Below, in pieces: positions 23,201 through 35,782 of a stretch of DNA of 53,430 nucleotides. Source of the DNA: Protostelium mycophagum (Eukaryota > Evosea > Variosea > Protosteliida > Protosteliaceae). The notes below the pieces were generated by a model. The model saw only the letters and a program-made list of their open reading frames with translations. It was not told the DNA's origin and ran no database searches. The stretch covers positions 1 through 53,430 of the forward strand of contig MZNV01001149.1 of NCBI GenBank assembly GCA_002081555.1, given 5' to 3'. How positions within the stretch are numbered: position 1 is the first letter of the stretch; each line of letters begins with the position of its first letter. Both the position numbers and the translations under genes were made by a program.

Positions 23201-23450
23201 GATCATGATTGTGATTTCGATCCTGTAAGGATTCCGGCTCGCAGAGTATTCGAGAAGATGTTGAGATTAAAACCAATCAAATACTCACCTTTGGCTTCAA
23301 AGTTGTGGAATGGCGGCTCAGAGGGCCAACGTTCATCATCTTTGGAACAAAAGTTCGATTCACTCTTGAGACATTCAGGGGTGTCTGAGATCCCTTTCTA
23401 AGGACTGAAGAACGAGCCACACCGCTCTTCTCCACACAACGTAACATCAT
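20288..23450 (-). CDS. PCCB: propionyl-CoA carboxylase beta chain, mitochondrial
   Basis: Start at ATG 23450 ([20 protein letters not shown]), a basic Ser/Arg-rich mitochondrial presequence. Conserved carboxyltransferase blocks follow over about ten exons: [21 protein letters not shown], then [20 protein letters not shown], then [20 protein letters not shown], then [20 protein letters not shown], then [20 protein letters not shown], then [20 protein letters not shown]. It ends WRKHGNIPL, with the last four residues on a tiny exon (TAA at 20288-20290) after a phase-1 intron. The enzyme uses carboxybiotin on the alpha chain to carboxylate propionyl-CoA to methylmalonyl-CoA in odd-chain fatty-acid and branched amino-acid breakdown. 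Introns contain GCGGCTCTGCCGC hairpins (near 21622 and 22062) and CTACAACG copies. No alpha chain gene is in the window. Confidence 0.92.
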
Positions 23451-23641
23451 TTTGCAGATCGAAATGTGATGATGACAAAGCCTCTTACAAACCGAACATA
23501 CGTAACTGATGACCTCTACAGCCGCAGACAAAAATTATATAGATGGGAGAACACCCAAAATAAGGGAAAACATGTGCAGTTCGATGTCTTTATATATATT
23601 TAGTACCAAGCTCTTCAGGACCAAAGTATCTTTTCATCCCC

Positions 23642-24699
23642 TCACTTTATGTTTAGAATGTGTAATATGTAATATTTTGGTTGGTTTCTGGCCAGTATTG
23701 GGTACATGTTCAAGAAGACCTCTTTCTGGCCACCTGCAGTGCTGATCCTCGCCTTCTTTTGTGCGGCAAAGCGATCGATACTTCCACAGATGAGATTTCT
23801 GAGGGATAGTGTGGAGAGCGTCTCTTCTGAGAAGCCCAACATCTCTCTGAATCGGTCATTGTACTCTGTGAGCAGATGATTCCCGTCCAATTGGGAAGCC
23901 CAGACAGAAATGGACACATCCATCTGGCCTCCACCAAAGTGCATCGAACTTCTTCGTCTCTGTTGGTTCCTAATCATAAGGAGCTCCTTCTCTAAATCTT
24001 GAGCCCTCTGATTCAGTTGGTGATTCTCTTCCAATAATGTCTCGAAATCGTTCGATCCACGTGGTGGACTCATGGCTTCTGATAGTCCAAAGAGGAAATC
24101 ATCCGTGAGCAGGTTGGTGGGCATTGGTACATCATCACCAATGTGTCCATCAAAAGAGGCGAAAGGATTGAAAGAGAAGTTGGTTTCGACCGTCTCAGAT
24201 GGCACATTGGTAGAAGTAGAAGGTGGTGGTGAGTTTGTTGTGGAAATGGCGGGAACATTAGTCTGTGAGCTACGAAGTGAGACGGTTTCTTCATCCTCTG
24301 TTCTCCTCTTCTTCTCTCGTGGTGAATCAGTGCATTCCACACCTTGCGTTGCACATCTCTTACACGGTCGTTCCAAACCACATCCTAATTTCCTTCAGCT
24401 TTGAAGTCAAAGAGGATGTTTGTGCAAAGAATCACCTGCATGTGTGCGACGGCAGTTTGCGCAAGCTCTCGCCACTTGAACTCTTTTCGTCAAGTCACTG
24501 TATGGGCGCTTGTCCATGTTGAGCTTTTGCAGTGAGGAAGGATCTTCTGAAAAAGGATTTGTCCTCTTTTGACCTCCACTATTCCCCTGGAAGAATATCA
24601 TTTCCAGATCAAATGGATCACATCAACGTAACAATAGAGACTGAGACTCACGTCCATACTATATGCTCTCAGAAACTTATCCATCTCGTTGGTGTCCAT
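23642..24699 (-). CDS. Zn2Cys6 transcription factor with coiled coil and PAS-like domain
   Basis: Exon 1 (ATG 24699) encodes MDTNEMDKFLRAYSMD. Exon 2 begins the cluster and exon 3 completes it: CANC, then RRTHAG, then CGLERPCKRC, then ATQGVEC, exactly the fungal C-x2-C-x6-C-x5-C-x2-C-x6-C binuclear zinc spacing split by a phase-1 intron. A basic segment (PREKKRRTED), a Ser/Thr-rich linker and a coiled coil (LLEENHQLNQRAQDLEKEL) follow. The C-terminal part (ISVWASQLDGNHLLTEYNDR, then FREMLGFSEETLSTLSLRNL) resembles the PAS-like region of AcuK/ERT1-type gluconeogenesis activators. Stop at 23642. It is probably a DNA-binding regulator of carbon metabolism (inference by architecture). The Zn2Cys6 class is mostly fungal but also known in amoebozoans. 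Confidence 0.8.
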
Positions 24700-25021
24700 C
24701 TGATCCGACGCTGTGATGTTATCAAAATATCCGCCTCCGGAGTTTTTCTCAACTCCGCTTTTTTTGTTTTATTCTCTGGTTGCTATCGTTTCACACCCCA
24801 AAGGACGCCACAGGAGTATATGCGTATTAATCAACAAGCGCGTCCATTTCTCTTTCTTTGTGAACACATTTTGTGCAATTTCTGGAGGAACGTAACGCTG
24901 CTCGCAACTGGAGCTGAGAGAAGAATTCTACTGACCATTCCAATAAAACGATCAAGTCCGGTCACAATCCCCACCTTCCATTTCGAAAATTCAGCCCTCC
25001 ATCTTCCATAGGAATCCTGCC
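24700..25021. promoter_or_regulatory. divergent promoter region between Zn2Cys6 regulator and FKBP
   Basis: This 322-bp gap separates two start codons in head-to-head orientation, so both promoters should be here. It holds a T-rich stretch (about 24757-24780). No clear TATA box or operator was seen. Confidence 0.4.
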
Positions 25022-25744
25022 ATGAAGAAAGTTCTGGTCATCATTTTCTTTATGGTACTCTTTTACCTCGCCCAATCCGAGGCATATCAGAGAGGAGAGA
25101 AAGGAAAGACTCATAAAAAGTCACAACAAGATCCTTTGTCGGTCAGCATGCCAGAGATTAAAATGACCATTTTGGTGAGCGAAACTGATGTAATTTGTTC
25201 TCATAATCCCAGAAAACTGTGGAAGATTGTCCAAGATCTGCAAAGAAAGGAGACCAACTCACCGTTCATTACACTGTAAGCTGCTCATTTTCAGTTAACT
25301 TCTGATCATTACAAGGGCAAATTGGCAAAAAATGGAAAGGTATTTGACAGCTCTATACCTAGAAATAGGCCTTTCTCATTCACATTGGGCACCGGGTCTG
25401 TCATCGAGGGTAAGAAGTCAACAAAACTGAGCCAATCGTGCTGTCACTCTTTGATGTTTCGTGGCATGCAGTCCTTTCATTTGAAAAATCCGAAGTATAA
25501 TTTGTAACCGATCAAGGTTGGGAGAAGGGAATGCTGGGCGCTTGTGAAGGGGAGCAGAGAAAGTTAGAGATCCCATATCAGATGGCATACAAAGACCAAG
25601 GCTATGGCGATCTGATCCCACGTGAGTACTCATCATCGCATGGCGACGTCCATGCTGATTTTCATGAATCTTTATTCAAGTGATTAATACTGCATAGCGA
25701 GATCCGATCTCGTCTTTGAGGTCGATATTTTGGAAATAAAATAA
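25022..25744 (+). CDS. FKBP-type peptidyl-prolyl isomerase, secretory pathway
   Basis: Signal peptide [21 protein letters not shown], then the FKBP domain across five exons: [20 protein letters not shown], then [20 protein letters not shown], then [11 protein letters not shown], then [20 protein letters not shown], then a final exon [15 protein letters not shown]. All junctions match by phase (donors at HYT, VIEG and DLIP). This is the FKBP2/FKBP13 layout: an ER protein catalysing prolyl cis/trans isomerisation during folding. No KDEL-type retention signal is present; the protein ends in EIK. The usual 'W-x-x-G-(L/M)' and 'F-x-L-G' pocket residues are present, but HLAYG of many members is [10 protein letters not shown] here. 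The stop TAA (25742-25744) overlaps an AATAAA. Convergent with the hydrolase gene, 139 bp apart. Confidence 0.88.
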
Positions 25745-25883
25745 ACATCGCCTCATGTAAAAGAGTACTCGTTTGGATTTTTCAAGTTGAAGAAAAATGT
25801 TCACAATAAATCCCAACATTAGATTTTCACAAAAGAATTTTAACCCATTTGTGAAAAAAGTTTAAGAGGACGTTTATTTTTCA

Positions 25884-27759
<1,876 letters not shown>

Positions 27760-27781
27760 TTTAGAAAAGAAAGAAGCAGTG

Positions 27782-29349
27782 ATGTCGTCAAGTAAACCCA
27801 AGGTAGTAGTTGTTGGAGGTGGTTATGCAGGTGTGTTGATGATATATACATCAACATATTGACATCACCAGGTTGTGGAATTGCAAAAGAATTAGACAAA
27901 GGTGAGCCCTCGTTTCTTGTTATTAGACTGAAACAACAGATTTCGACGTGACCCTGATTGAGAAATCTGACAAGTTCGCTCATTATGTCGCCCTCCTTAG
28001 AGGTGCCGTCATTCCAGAATGGGCAAACCGATCTTATATCAGCTATGACAAGCTGTTAAAGAATGGCAAGGTGATCATCATCATTCACCACACCTTCTGA
28101 TCGACAAAGATTCTCCACACAAACGTCACAGAGATCACCAAGACACATGTTCTATGTGGCGAAGAAACCATCCCTTTCGACTTTTTAGTGATCGCTTTGG
28201 GATATCAGTGGGCTCATTTTATCAAGGCACCCAATAGCACAGAGGGAACCATATTGGCACAGAAAGCTGCGGCGAACATCACAGCCGCGGAGCACATCTT
28301 GATCGCAGGAGGGGGAGTTGTCGGTGAGTACATCCTTCTGCAATTTTTACTTCGAATGCACATCATTCAAGTGTATTTGTACAGCTCTGCTGCCGACGTA
28401 ATATTCTTTCACAAATCTTCCCTTCTTAACGCACCTCGCACGGTAATAACCGCCATCCTCTCCATATACAACGCATTCTGACGAGCAAAGGTACCGAACT
28501 GGCCGGAGAAATCAGAGCTGTACACCCCAACAAAAGAATCACCATCTTGCAGAGCGGACAACAACTCATCGCTCCCGGCCTGAAGCCAAAGTTTTATGCC
28601 AATTTAGACAAGAAACTGGAGGTGAGGATTCATGATGTGACAAAAGTGACGTTAAAGAAAGCCAATATACGGGTGATCAGGGGGCAGAGGCTTGAGGGGG
28701 ATAAGCCGGCTTCTGGGTTTGATGACGTAGTGTCTAAGAGGTAAAATTCTTAGATCTGAAACGAATACAAAAGTTTGAAAGATCCAAAGTTTGACCCTCG
28801 CAGAACGTTTAAGACCACGGCTGGCACAGACATTGAGGCAGATCTCGTCTTCTGGACCGTCGGGGGCACCCCCGCCAACAGCCCTCTTAAGACCCATTTT
28901 TCTGACGTCCTCACGGAGAAGGGCCTCGTACAAGTGGACGAGGCACTCCGCATTCGTGGAAATACAAACATCTTCGCGCTCGGCGACATCGCCGAGATTG
29001 CGGAGACCAAGTTGGCGTATTACGCGAGAGATCATGTGTCAGTGATTGCTGCTAACATCAGGACGATCGCGAAGGGTGAGTCTGAATGGTCTTTTTGTTG
29101 TTGATGCTCCGTGTCATGCGATCAATGAAGAATGGACGCAAATTGACGCAAACAGGAGGCAGCAAGATGAAGCAATACAAGCCCAAAGGCTATGGGCTCA
29201 TGGTATGTACACTTGGAGACAAGGATGGAATCGCTCAACTCCCCGGTCTGGGCGTGGTTGGTGGGTTTATCACAAAGAATGCCAAAGGAAAAGAACTCGG
29301 CGTGACTGATCAGTGGAAAGCTTTGGGGCACACCAGAGTTCAAGCTTAA
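27782..29349 (+). CDS. FSP1/AIF-like FAD/NAD(P)-dependent oxidoreductase
   Basis: Exon 1 (ATG 27782) gives KPKVVVVGGGYAG, spliced to CGIAKELDK, then FDVTLIEKSDKFAHYVALLR. The second dinucleotide site follows as ILIAGGGVVG spliced to TELAGEIRAVHPNKRITILQ. Then come VFWTVGGTPANSPLKT and TNIFALGDIAEIAETKLAYY, the FAD-binding GD motif of class-I pyridine nucleotide-disulphide oxidoreductases. It ends LGHTRVQA, TAA at 29347-29349. The nearest known types are AIFM2/FSP1 (NAD(P)H-ubiquinone oxidoreductase suppressing lipid peroxidation) and Dictyostelium AIF homologues. No transmembrane segment; the N terminus (MSSSKPK) lacks the MG myristoylation start of human FSP1. An in-frame ATG at 27677 would overlap the divergent gene. 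Six or more short introns. Confidence 0.85.
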
Positions 29350-29571
29350 AGAATATTTATTTCAAATAAAAGGTGAAAAATGCACTAAGATTGAGACGAT
29401 CAAGAACGCTGCATTTATTTCAAAATACCTTCTTCATTTCAGAACAGATGACAAGCGTGTCACCTCTGAAGATTTACTTCCTTCGTCTCTCATGATCTCC
29501 GATTTCGTGAATCAAGATCATCTTCATGATTTATGAAATCAAGTACATTCCCATGGTTTTGTTTATTTCGC

Positions 29572-31646
29572 TCAGCAAGGAAACTCTAGGTATTTTTCAG
29601 GCAGCCTATTCCAGTCTGAAAACTTAGAGGTGCCCAGCAAAATCTCTTTCGCTCTTCTGTATGACCCAGCCGACTTTTTCATGTCTAGATATGTTTTTGT
29701 GTCCTCATTTGGTACAAGTTCTCGAGCGATAGCCCCGAATTTCGCCTGTATTTTTAAGTTCTTAAAGATTAAAAATCTCGAACCAAATTCGGCGAAAATA
29801 AAAACAAATGATTATGATATAACTCCATCTACAACGGAAATGTCTCACACCTTGCACAGCGGTGAGGCGTGCTTTAGGACTCCAAAGTTTTTCTTCGTTA
29901 GACCCATCTTTCGACCAGAAGCTGCAACGTTGACCTCACTCAACTTGGAGGCATTGTAGGCGAGAGCTTGCAATGTCAACAGGGGAAGATGGGAATGTTT
30001 TGACTTGTCGTTTCGATGGACTCGTAAAGAATGCGGTTGTTAACGCGAATGCTACCGTGGAATTGCGTAATGAAGATGACACCGTTCAACGGAATCGATT
30101 CACAGAAAATTCGTCGAAATTTCATGGAAAGTTCAGGTTTATAAATCCCCATACCATACCCAGAAGAGACAGCTCCTTCGCCTCTTGAAATTTTTCCATG
30201 GACAAAAGGAATCAGAGTTTTGTAAATCTTGATGTTCTTCACAGAAAAAGGAGGTGGAAAGTCCAACTGAAAATATCAAAAATATATCTAAAAAATATTG
30301 AAAATAAATGGTGAATAAATCACGTCTGTTGGGATTCTGCCGTTGATTGCTCTCTCCACAGCTTCAGAGTTGTAGAAGTCACCAACTACTAAGAAGGACA
30401 AGTAAACAGGCTCCATAAAACGAGACAGTAGTGCTCCCTGAAGGCCCAGAGCGGTCCAAGAGGCGATCTTGTCACTAGATGAGATGTCAGATGTGCTGTC
30501 ATGACATCAACATGCAATGATGACCATCAAAACTATGACATCACGCTAAAATATATTTTGACGCGGTTCACTATTTTTGAAATAAAGAGGACACCTGCAT
30601 GACATGGACAGTGTTGTGTCACCCCTCCCTGGCTTTCTTCTCAAAAGCCCTGGCTCTGTCCACCTCTACACGTATCATTCACAGCTTGACAATAACATAC
30701 CGCACTTGCGATTCTTCACGAAAATATTAAAATTTCAGAGAATATTAAAATAAAACCTCGATTTCATCTCCCTTCCATTTTTTTCCTTCTTTTTTTTCTT
30801 TTTCTTCTGTTTTCCCCTCGTTTTTTTCTTTTTCTTCATTCTCTTTTTTTTCCTCATTTTTTTCATCTTTTTTTTCGTTTTTTTCATCGTTTTTTTCGTT
30901 TTTTTCCTCGTTTTTTTCGTTTTTTTCCTCATTTTTATCTTTTGTATATTTTTGTTGTGTGGTGTGGTCTTGCTTCTGTCTCTTACGGGCTGGCTCTTCT
31001 GTTGAGGTTTTTTCTTCTCGTTCAAAAATTGTGGCATCACCACCTGCATTTCTTGAACGGATGCATCACTTAAGGACATTTAATGTACATGTGCACGAAC
31101 CACCGCCAAGTTTAGAGTTTCTGTCTGAGGAAATAGAATGTACTCACAAGGGGTGTGGCTGATGTACATCCCTAATCTGATGTCCGATTTGAGACAAATC
31201 GCTTGACCTCTTCTCTCTAATAACTCGCTGCTGTCCACCTGAAATAAGTTTTAGAATGCATAGATGTCGAAATGAAGAAACCTACATCCACCAACTCTTT
31301 ATAGAGGTGATGCATGAGACTCCGCCTGGCTGTGATTTCTGCGTGGGAATCATGAACAAGATCACCCTTTTCGTTTAGATTGCAAGACGAGAGACATCGA
31401 TTTCCTGTTCCTAAGGCCAACACCTTCTCTGGTGACCAATTCTATCAATCGCATTTAGATCCTTAATGATGTCTTGTGGCTCACTTTATCTCTCTTTCTG
31501 AATAAAGCGATGGTCGCGAGAACCGTCCATTCTCTTTCTGTTGGCTTTCCTTTCGCTGATAGAGAGTTATAAGTATCCAAGCTGATCTTCACAAGCTTAT
31601 CGACAGATTCTTGAACAAGAGTGTCGTCCACATTCGTTGATTCCAT
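29572..31646 (-). CDS. ADAT1: tRNA-specific adenosine deaminase 1 (ADAT1/Tad1-like)
   Basis: Start MESTNVDDTLVQESVDKLVK (31646). The deaminase domain shows ALGTGNRCLSS, HDSHAEITARRSLMHHLYKE with the catalytic H-A-E, and RLGMYISHTPC, then DDASVQE across an intron (usual PCGDAS; here PCDDAS if the donor is the GT at 31135-31136). Then LRRKPGRGDTTLSMSC joins SSDKIASWTALGLQGALLSR, typical ADAT1, and MEPVYLSFLVVGDFYNSEAV. The C-terminal end SGRKMGLTKKNFGVLKHASP, then LCKAKFGAIARELV, ends YLEFPC (stop at 29572-29574). It converts A37 to inosine in tRNA-Ala. A Lys/Glu/Asn-rich low-complexity insert encoded at about 30770-30950 sits between the zinc PC motif and the C-terminal half; its frame and splicing are uncertain. 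Intron 29746-29850 has CGTTGTAG near its donor. Confidence 0.85.
29746..29850 (-). repeat. ADAT1 intron with CGTTGTAGATG close to the donor
   Basis: On the minus strand the intron begins GTGTGAGACATTTCCGTTGT and ends AAAAATACAG; the heptamer is about 15 nt after the donor. Exons on both sides match the ADAT1 C terminus (LCK/AKFGAIAREL), so the placement is secure. Confidence 0.6.
30770..30952. repeat. imperfect T-rich simple repeat coding a charged low-complexity tract
   Basis: The plus strand is built of TTTTTTTC(G/CTC) units about 8-12 nt long. On the minus strand one frame reads KNEEKNEKNEEKNEKNDEKN and onward, another is nearly pure Lys/Thr/Met. It lies inside the ADAT1 gene. Length is likely polymorphic through replication slippage. 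Confidence 0.75.
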
Positions 31647-31787
31647 TTGTGATTAAAGATGATTATTTAAAATCACTTTTAAATTTTTAAAAATAAGAAC
31701 CTGCATGTTTTTTAGAACAACACCTCTCAAACAAATTCAAATAAATGACAAAGAGATGCCTTCCACCACAAAAAATACAACATCCCT

Positions 31788-32924
31788 TTATGTTTCGTCA
31801 CTCTTTGCTTGCTGTGGCACTCCTGCAAACCCCCAATATCCTGGATGGAATGGCACCCACGTTACGCTGACCAATGCCATCAACAAGATGTCCAGTCCAA
31901 AAAATAGTCCCTCGTTTGTAGATACATAGTTGTGGAATCCTGGCACGGCGTATTCTGCAACTCTGTAGCCTGATCGAGCCGTGAGGAGGACCATGTGGAA
32001 GTATAAGAGGTAAAAGAAGATCTTCCATCGGTTGTCATCTTTCGACTCGGGGGTTGGGGTGGATTCGGCGGTGGTAGTCAGCTCTACAACGCTGTTTTGG
32101 GTCTTTTTGAGCTGTTTTCGGACGTTGAGATGGATGACCAGTGTCATAAAGAGGAAGAAGAAGAAAACGGCAAGAGCCACTGCCACGCCAAATAAAATCA
32201 CGGCGGACCCTTTAGAGGCGTTTTCAGGCTTGGTCCTGGCAGTTGCCAAGACACCTGGAAATGTTAGAGGCTGATGTGAATTGAATTTTTGGTCCAGTCA
32301 ACCGCAGGATGAAGAATTTTTAAAAAAGACGCGGGATGTGAGGTATTTTGTTGATCTGCAGCCATGTACACTATACTTTTGGAGAGGATGATATAATCCA
32401 AACGTACCTCCACCCAGACATTGTATCAAAAATGAGGATACATCCACAGCCAGAAAGAGGTATCTGATGGCAAAAGGTTTGAAGATCCAGATCTTCGTCA
32501 TACCCGCCTTTTCCATTCTTCGATCAAATCAGCGAATGTGAAAAAGATGATAGATCTGTATTTGATGAAAAACTCACAATTTCGAAGCCATGGCATAATC
32601 AGGAATGGCCAAAATGGTGGGTGCCACTAGAATGGGAATGTAGTAGAGAACGAAGATGATCAAGTCGTTTGGTGCAGCGGGTGAAATCAACCGAAAAATA
32701 AGACCCAGGGCCTCTAAGAAGCAGCCAACTACGAGCGGTATCATGAACCATGTCTTCTTCTTGATGGTAAATGCCAGGTTGAGGATACCAGCGATCAAAA
32801 AAATGCCCAAGAAGACACCAGAAGGGGCATCTGTCGGCCTATACCCAATATATGTGTATGCAAGAGAGTTGGTCCCGATGGTCGTTGCATTGATGGATGA
32901 TGGGCCCACTGTTGTGGTGTTCAT
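31788..32924 (-). CDS. RTA1-like seven-transmembrane protein
   Basis: Start MNTTTVGPSSINATTIGTN (32924), an N-glycosylation-rich outer segment. Then YIGYRPTDAPSGVFLGIFLI, then LGLIFRLISPAAPNDLIIFV, then YIPILVAPTILAIPDYAMAS, then YLFLAVDVSSFLIQCLGGG, then VAVALAVFFFFLFMTLVIHL, and TARSGYRVAEYAVPG and LLMALVSVTWVPFHPGYWGF. These follow the order of conserved blocks in the RTA1 family ('YxP', 'GY..R', 'APA', 'DV.S..IQ..GGG', 'R..YR..E', 'HPG'). RTA1/Rsb1 members are fungal membrane proteins linked to sterol-drug resistance and lipid flipping. The product here is probably a plasma-membrane protein of unknown ligand. Stop at 31788-31790. The Thr/Ser-rich internal loop (TTTAESTPTPESKDDN) is probably cytosolic. 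Confidence 0.78.
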
Positions 32925-33341
32925 CAAGGCTGGCTCTTTGTGAAGGTCGCAGGGAATCGTCTTGGCAGCCGTGTTCCGACATCGGAGGTTTATCGGAAAT
33001 TGAAATTCCAGTGCAAACGATTGTCGGTAATCACGGTATCTTACCGGAAAGGTATCGGTCCTTACCGAGGTTGTTATTTTTAGGACTGTCTTTCCTTGCT
33101 TGAAAATCCATGGACGACACCTGATGAGAACAAGAAGATATTTGGTCTGCATGGAAGGAACATGCAGTCAAACGCTACACTACATGAGGATCCTCATTGA
33201 AGAAAGACAGCACCCTCTTCTTTGAAGGACATGAGAGCAGAACTCTGGACTCCTAGAGGATCCGTTTTGCACCTTCCGGCCTCTTGGAAGATGAGACGAT
33301 GCACATGTGTATGAGAAGAATGAATCAATAAAGAGAGTTGT
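32925..33341. other. intergenic region, no gene recognised
   Basis: About 420 bp between the RTA1-like start and the stop of the C2-USP gene, both on the minus strand. It should hold the RTA1 promoter and the 3' end of the upstream gene; a TTTATT (AATAAA on the minus strand) lies near 33328. Upstream in-frame sequence exists (to 33152) but looks non-coding. Confidence 0.4.
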
Positions 33342-35551
33342 TTAGTACTGTCCGAATGTCATGACAGAGCATTTTGCGTGTCCTTGGCAATATCTCTGGA
33401 ACGACCTATGTATTGTGAGAGATCTCGCATCTACAATCATAACTACAACTGACCTGAAATACTTCGATCTGCCGGGGGTCTTTTCGCTCGGTTTGTGCTT
33501 TCCGATCACGATGATGTCGATCTTAAATTTCTTGGAAAGAGCAATCACCATTTCTCTGAAAATTCATCAGAATTTTCCATGAAATTTCGAGGAAATCTCA
33601 CCTGGCATCCTCAGCAACGGGCATGATGGTGGTGTATTCCACTCCTGATGCGATGCAAATCTCTTGGTATTGGGATAAAATACCAGCGGCTGCGCGCCAT
33701 AACTTGTGTGTGATGAAGACCTAGAAGTGTGAGTACTGATATCTCGGTAATTTGGGGTTGTGAAAACAGAGATATCTTATTTTAGTTGTCAGAAAAACTT
33801 GTTGGTACAAGTTTGTACAGAAAATGATAAGAAATTTCTGGAAGATAGAAAATTCAAAGAAATTTCACCTGAGATTCCTCGTTGTAAAAGTCCGCGGGGG
33901 AAACTCTCTCACGTACAGTGACAATAAAGAGGTGATCTCTTGCCTTGTCCATCAGATTGACAGTCGAGTTGAATGCCTCCCTGGAGGACTCTGTTCCATC
34001 TACACAGACCATGTACCTGAATTTTCTCAGAATTTTCAAAAGTCGGAGAATCTTCCGTGAAAAATCCTGGAAAATTCACCTCTTGCCGGTACACTTGTCG
34101 AAATTTCCCTTGTGAAGGCAGTTGACACGGTTGTATTTCTTCATTTGAATGAGCTCAGCTTGTGTGGGCTTTTCTGTCATCAAAATCTTCCACGCGTTTC
34201 TATTTATAGAAAACTCGGCCTCTCCAATGTTGGGATAGGTCAACTCAAAAGTTCGGTGCTCCCTGGGAGAATCAGCACAAACATTTGGGCAGGTTCGAAT
34301 GTTTGAGACTTGTAGATGAAAAATCTGATGGGTCAATACAGATATTCTTGTGGTACAAATCTCAGAATTGTAGACCGTCAAAAACGACGCTCTGCGTCGA
34401 CAGACACGGAGAACTTTGTACACGATTCGTCCCGACTTACCCGAAATCTGACATGGATGACATGGAGGAGTTTGCAGAGATGGGAGTAGGTTGTACAACT
34501 CCAAACATGGATACTGAGCCGTTAGAAGGCACGGGGACGGGGGCCACAGCAGGCATCTGATGACGTCATCATCGACGACATGACGTCATCATCAAGACGT
34601 ACCATGGGGAAATCATCGAGGGAAGAGATGTTTCCATATTCATTGCGAGACACTTCGTGCTGTATGCCAGCAGTAGATTGTCCAGCGAAGCGCTGTGGAG
34701 GTTAGTTTCTGTTGTACAACCATTATCTTGGAAGCAAAACGAGAGCGGCTGTGGCTGCAACATCTGTAGACAAGGAACGTCGCTCTCTAAGGCAGAGAAG
34801 TACGCTGCGCGGCGAAGCCACAACATATATTTGGAATTTTCAAGATCCCTGTCCATTTCATGTGTATCAATTGGACATTAGAACTCACCCAGTCTTCAAA
34901 AGTGAGGTTGCCCTCTACAGAAGCAGTCTGAAAAGGTTGAACGCCTGTATGACGTCATACTCCAGGTGATCTCGACACAAACGTACCTCTGGCGACGTAA
35001 TGGACCATCAGATGGATGAAACCTTTGGCTAAACGGGTGTGTCTCTTGATCGTGCCTTCGCCTAAGGCGAACCAGTTTTCGTGGACATTTCCATCGCGGT
35101 AATTTCTGGCGCGGAGAAGAACCTGAATTAGAGTCAGATGAAAGGGACGTAAGCAGAAAAATGGATCGAGATGGATACCTCTCCTATCCAATCAGACATG
35201 ACGAGGTGATCGGCCTTTTCTCTACATTCTATAGTGACCCAATCGGTCTCTGCGTCTTTTATACGGCTTGAAAAAAGTGAGCAATTAAGTTGGCTGTTTC
35301 GATCATGAAGATTTCTCACAATCTGAAGACCTGATCCCACCAAGAATCGCCAGAATGGATTTTGGTGCTTTTCTTGTGAAGATGTTCGTGTCCATTGAGT
35401 TTGCCTGTAATAAAAGGAGTGGCTTGAACGTCTAATGCAGTGATATCTCGTGTTTCGATGACTAAATTTGTCAGTTTAATGTGCTCAATCTCCACCAGCA
35501 CTCACTTTTTACGTATAAATAGTTGTTTGTTCTGTGTAGTAAAGAAGACAT
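33342..35551 (-). CDS. C2 domain + universal stress protein (USP) domain, candidate fusion
   Basis: MSSLLHRTNNYLYVK (ATG 35551) joins by a phase-1 intron to IIETRDITALDVQATPFITG, the first strands of a C2 domain. The C2 continues ETDWVTIECREKADHLVMSD and ENWFALGEGTIKRHTRLAKG. A Ser/Pro-rich linker follows (NEYGNISSLDDFPM, PVPVPSNGSVSMFG, then NSSMSSMSDF). Then come KFRYMVCVDGTESSREAFNS and DIIVIGKHKPSEKTPGRSKY, the nucleotide-binding strands of a USP domain. Stop at 33342-33344. The two halves join in frame if the intron at about 34561-34607, containing two ATGACGTCAT palindromes, is spliced. Otherwise the second half could start at ATG 34556 as a separate USP gene. Known C2 domains bind phospholipid/Ca2+; USP folds bind ATP. 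The exon around 34160-34300 is uncertain in frame. Confidence 0.6.
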
Positions 35552-35782
35552 GTCTTATGTGTGGATCGTGCGAGAAGATGGTATGAGGGGTCCGGACCCA
35601 TTCATATTTCTCCGCGAGATTTCCCTTCAGTTAGATCATTTTGGGTTTATTTCTGACAGCTCACATTTCTGAAAACAAGAAGATGCAAGTCTTAGAGGTG
35701 CTCCTCACCTGCATGAGCCTTTTTCAGAAAAAAATCTTGCATGTCTGAACGATTTTTTTACAGTTGGACAATTTGTGTTTAT

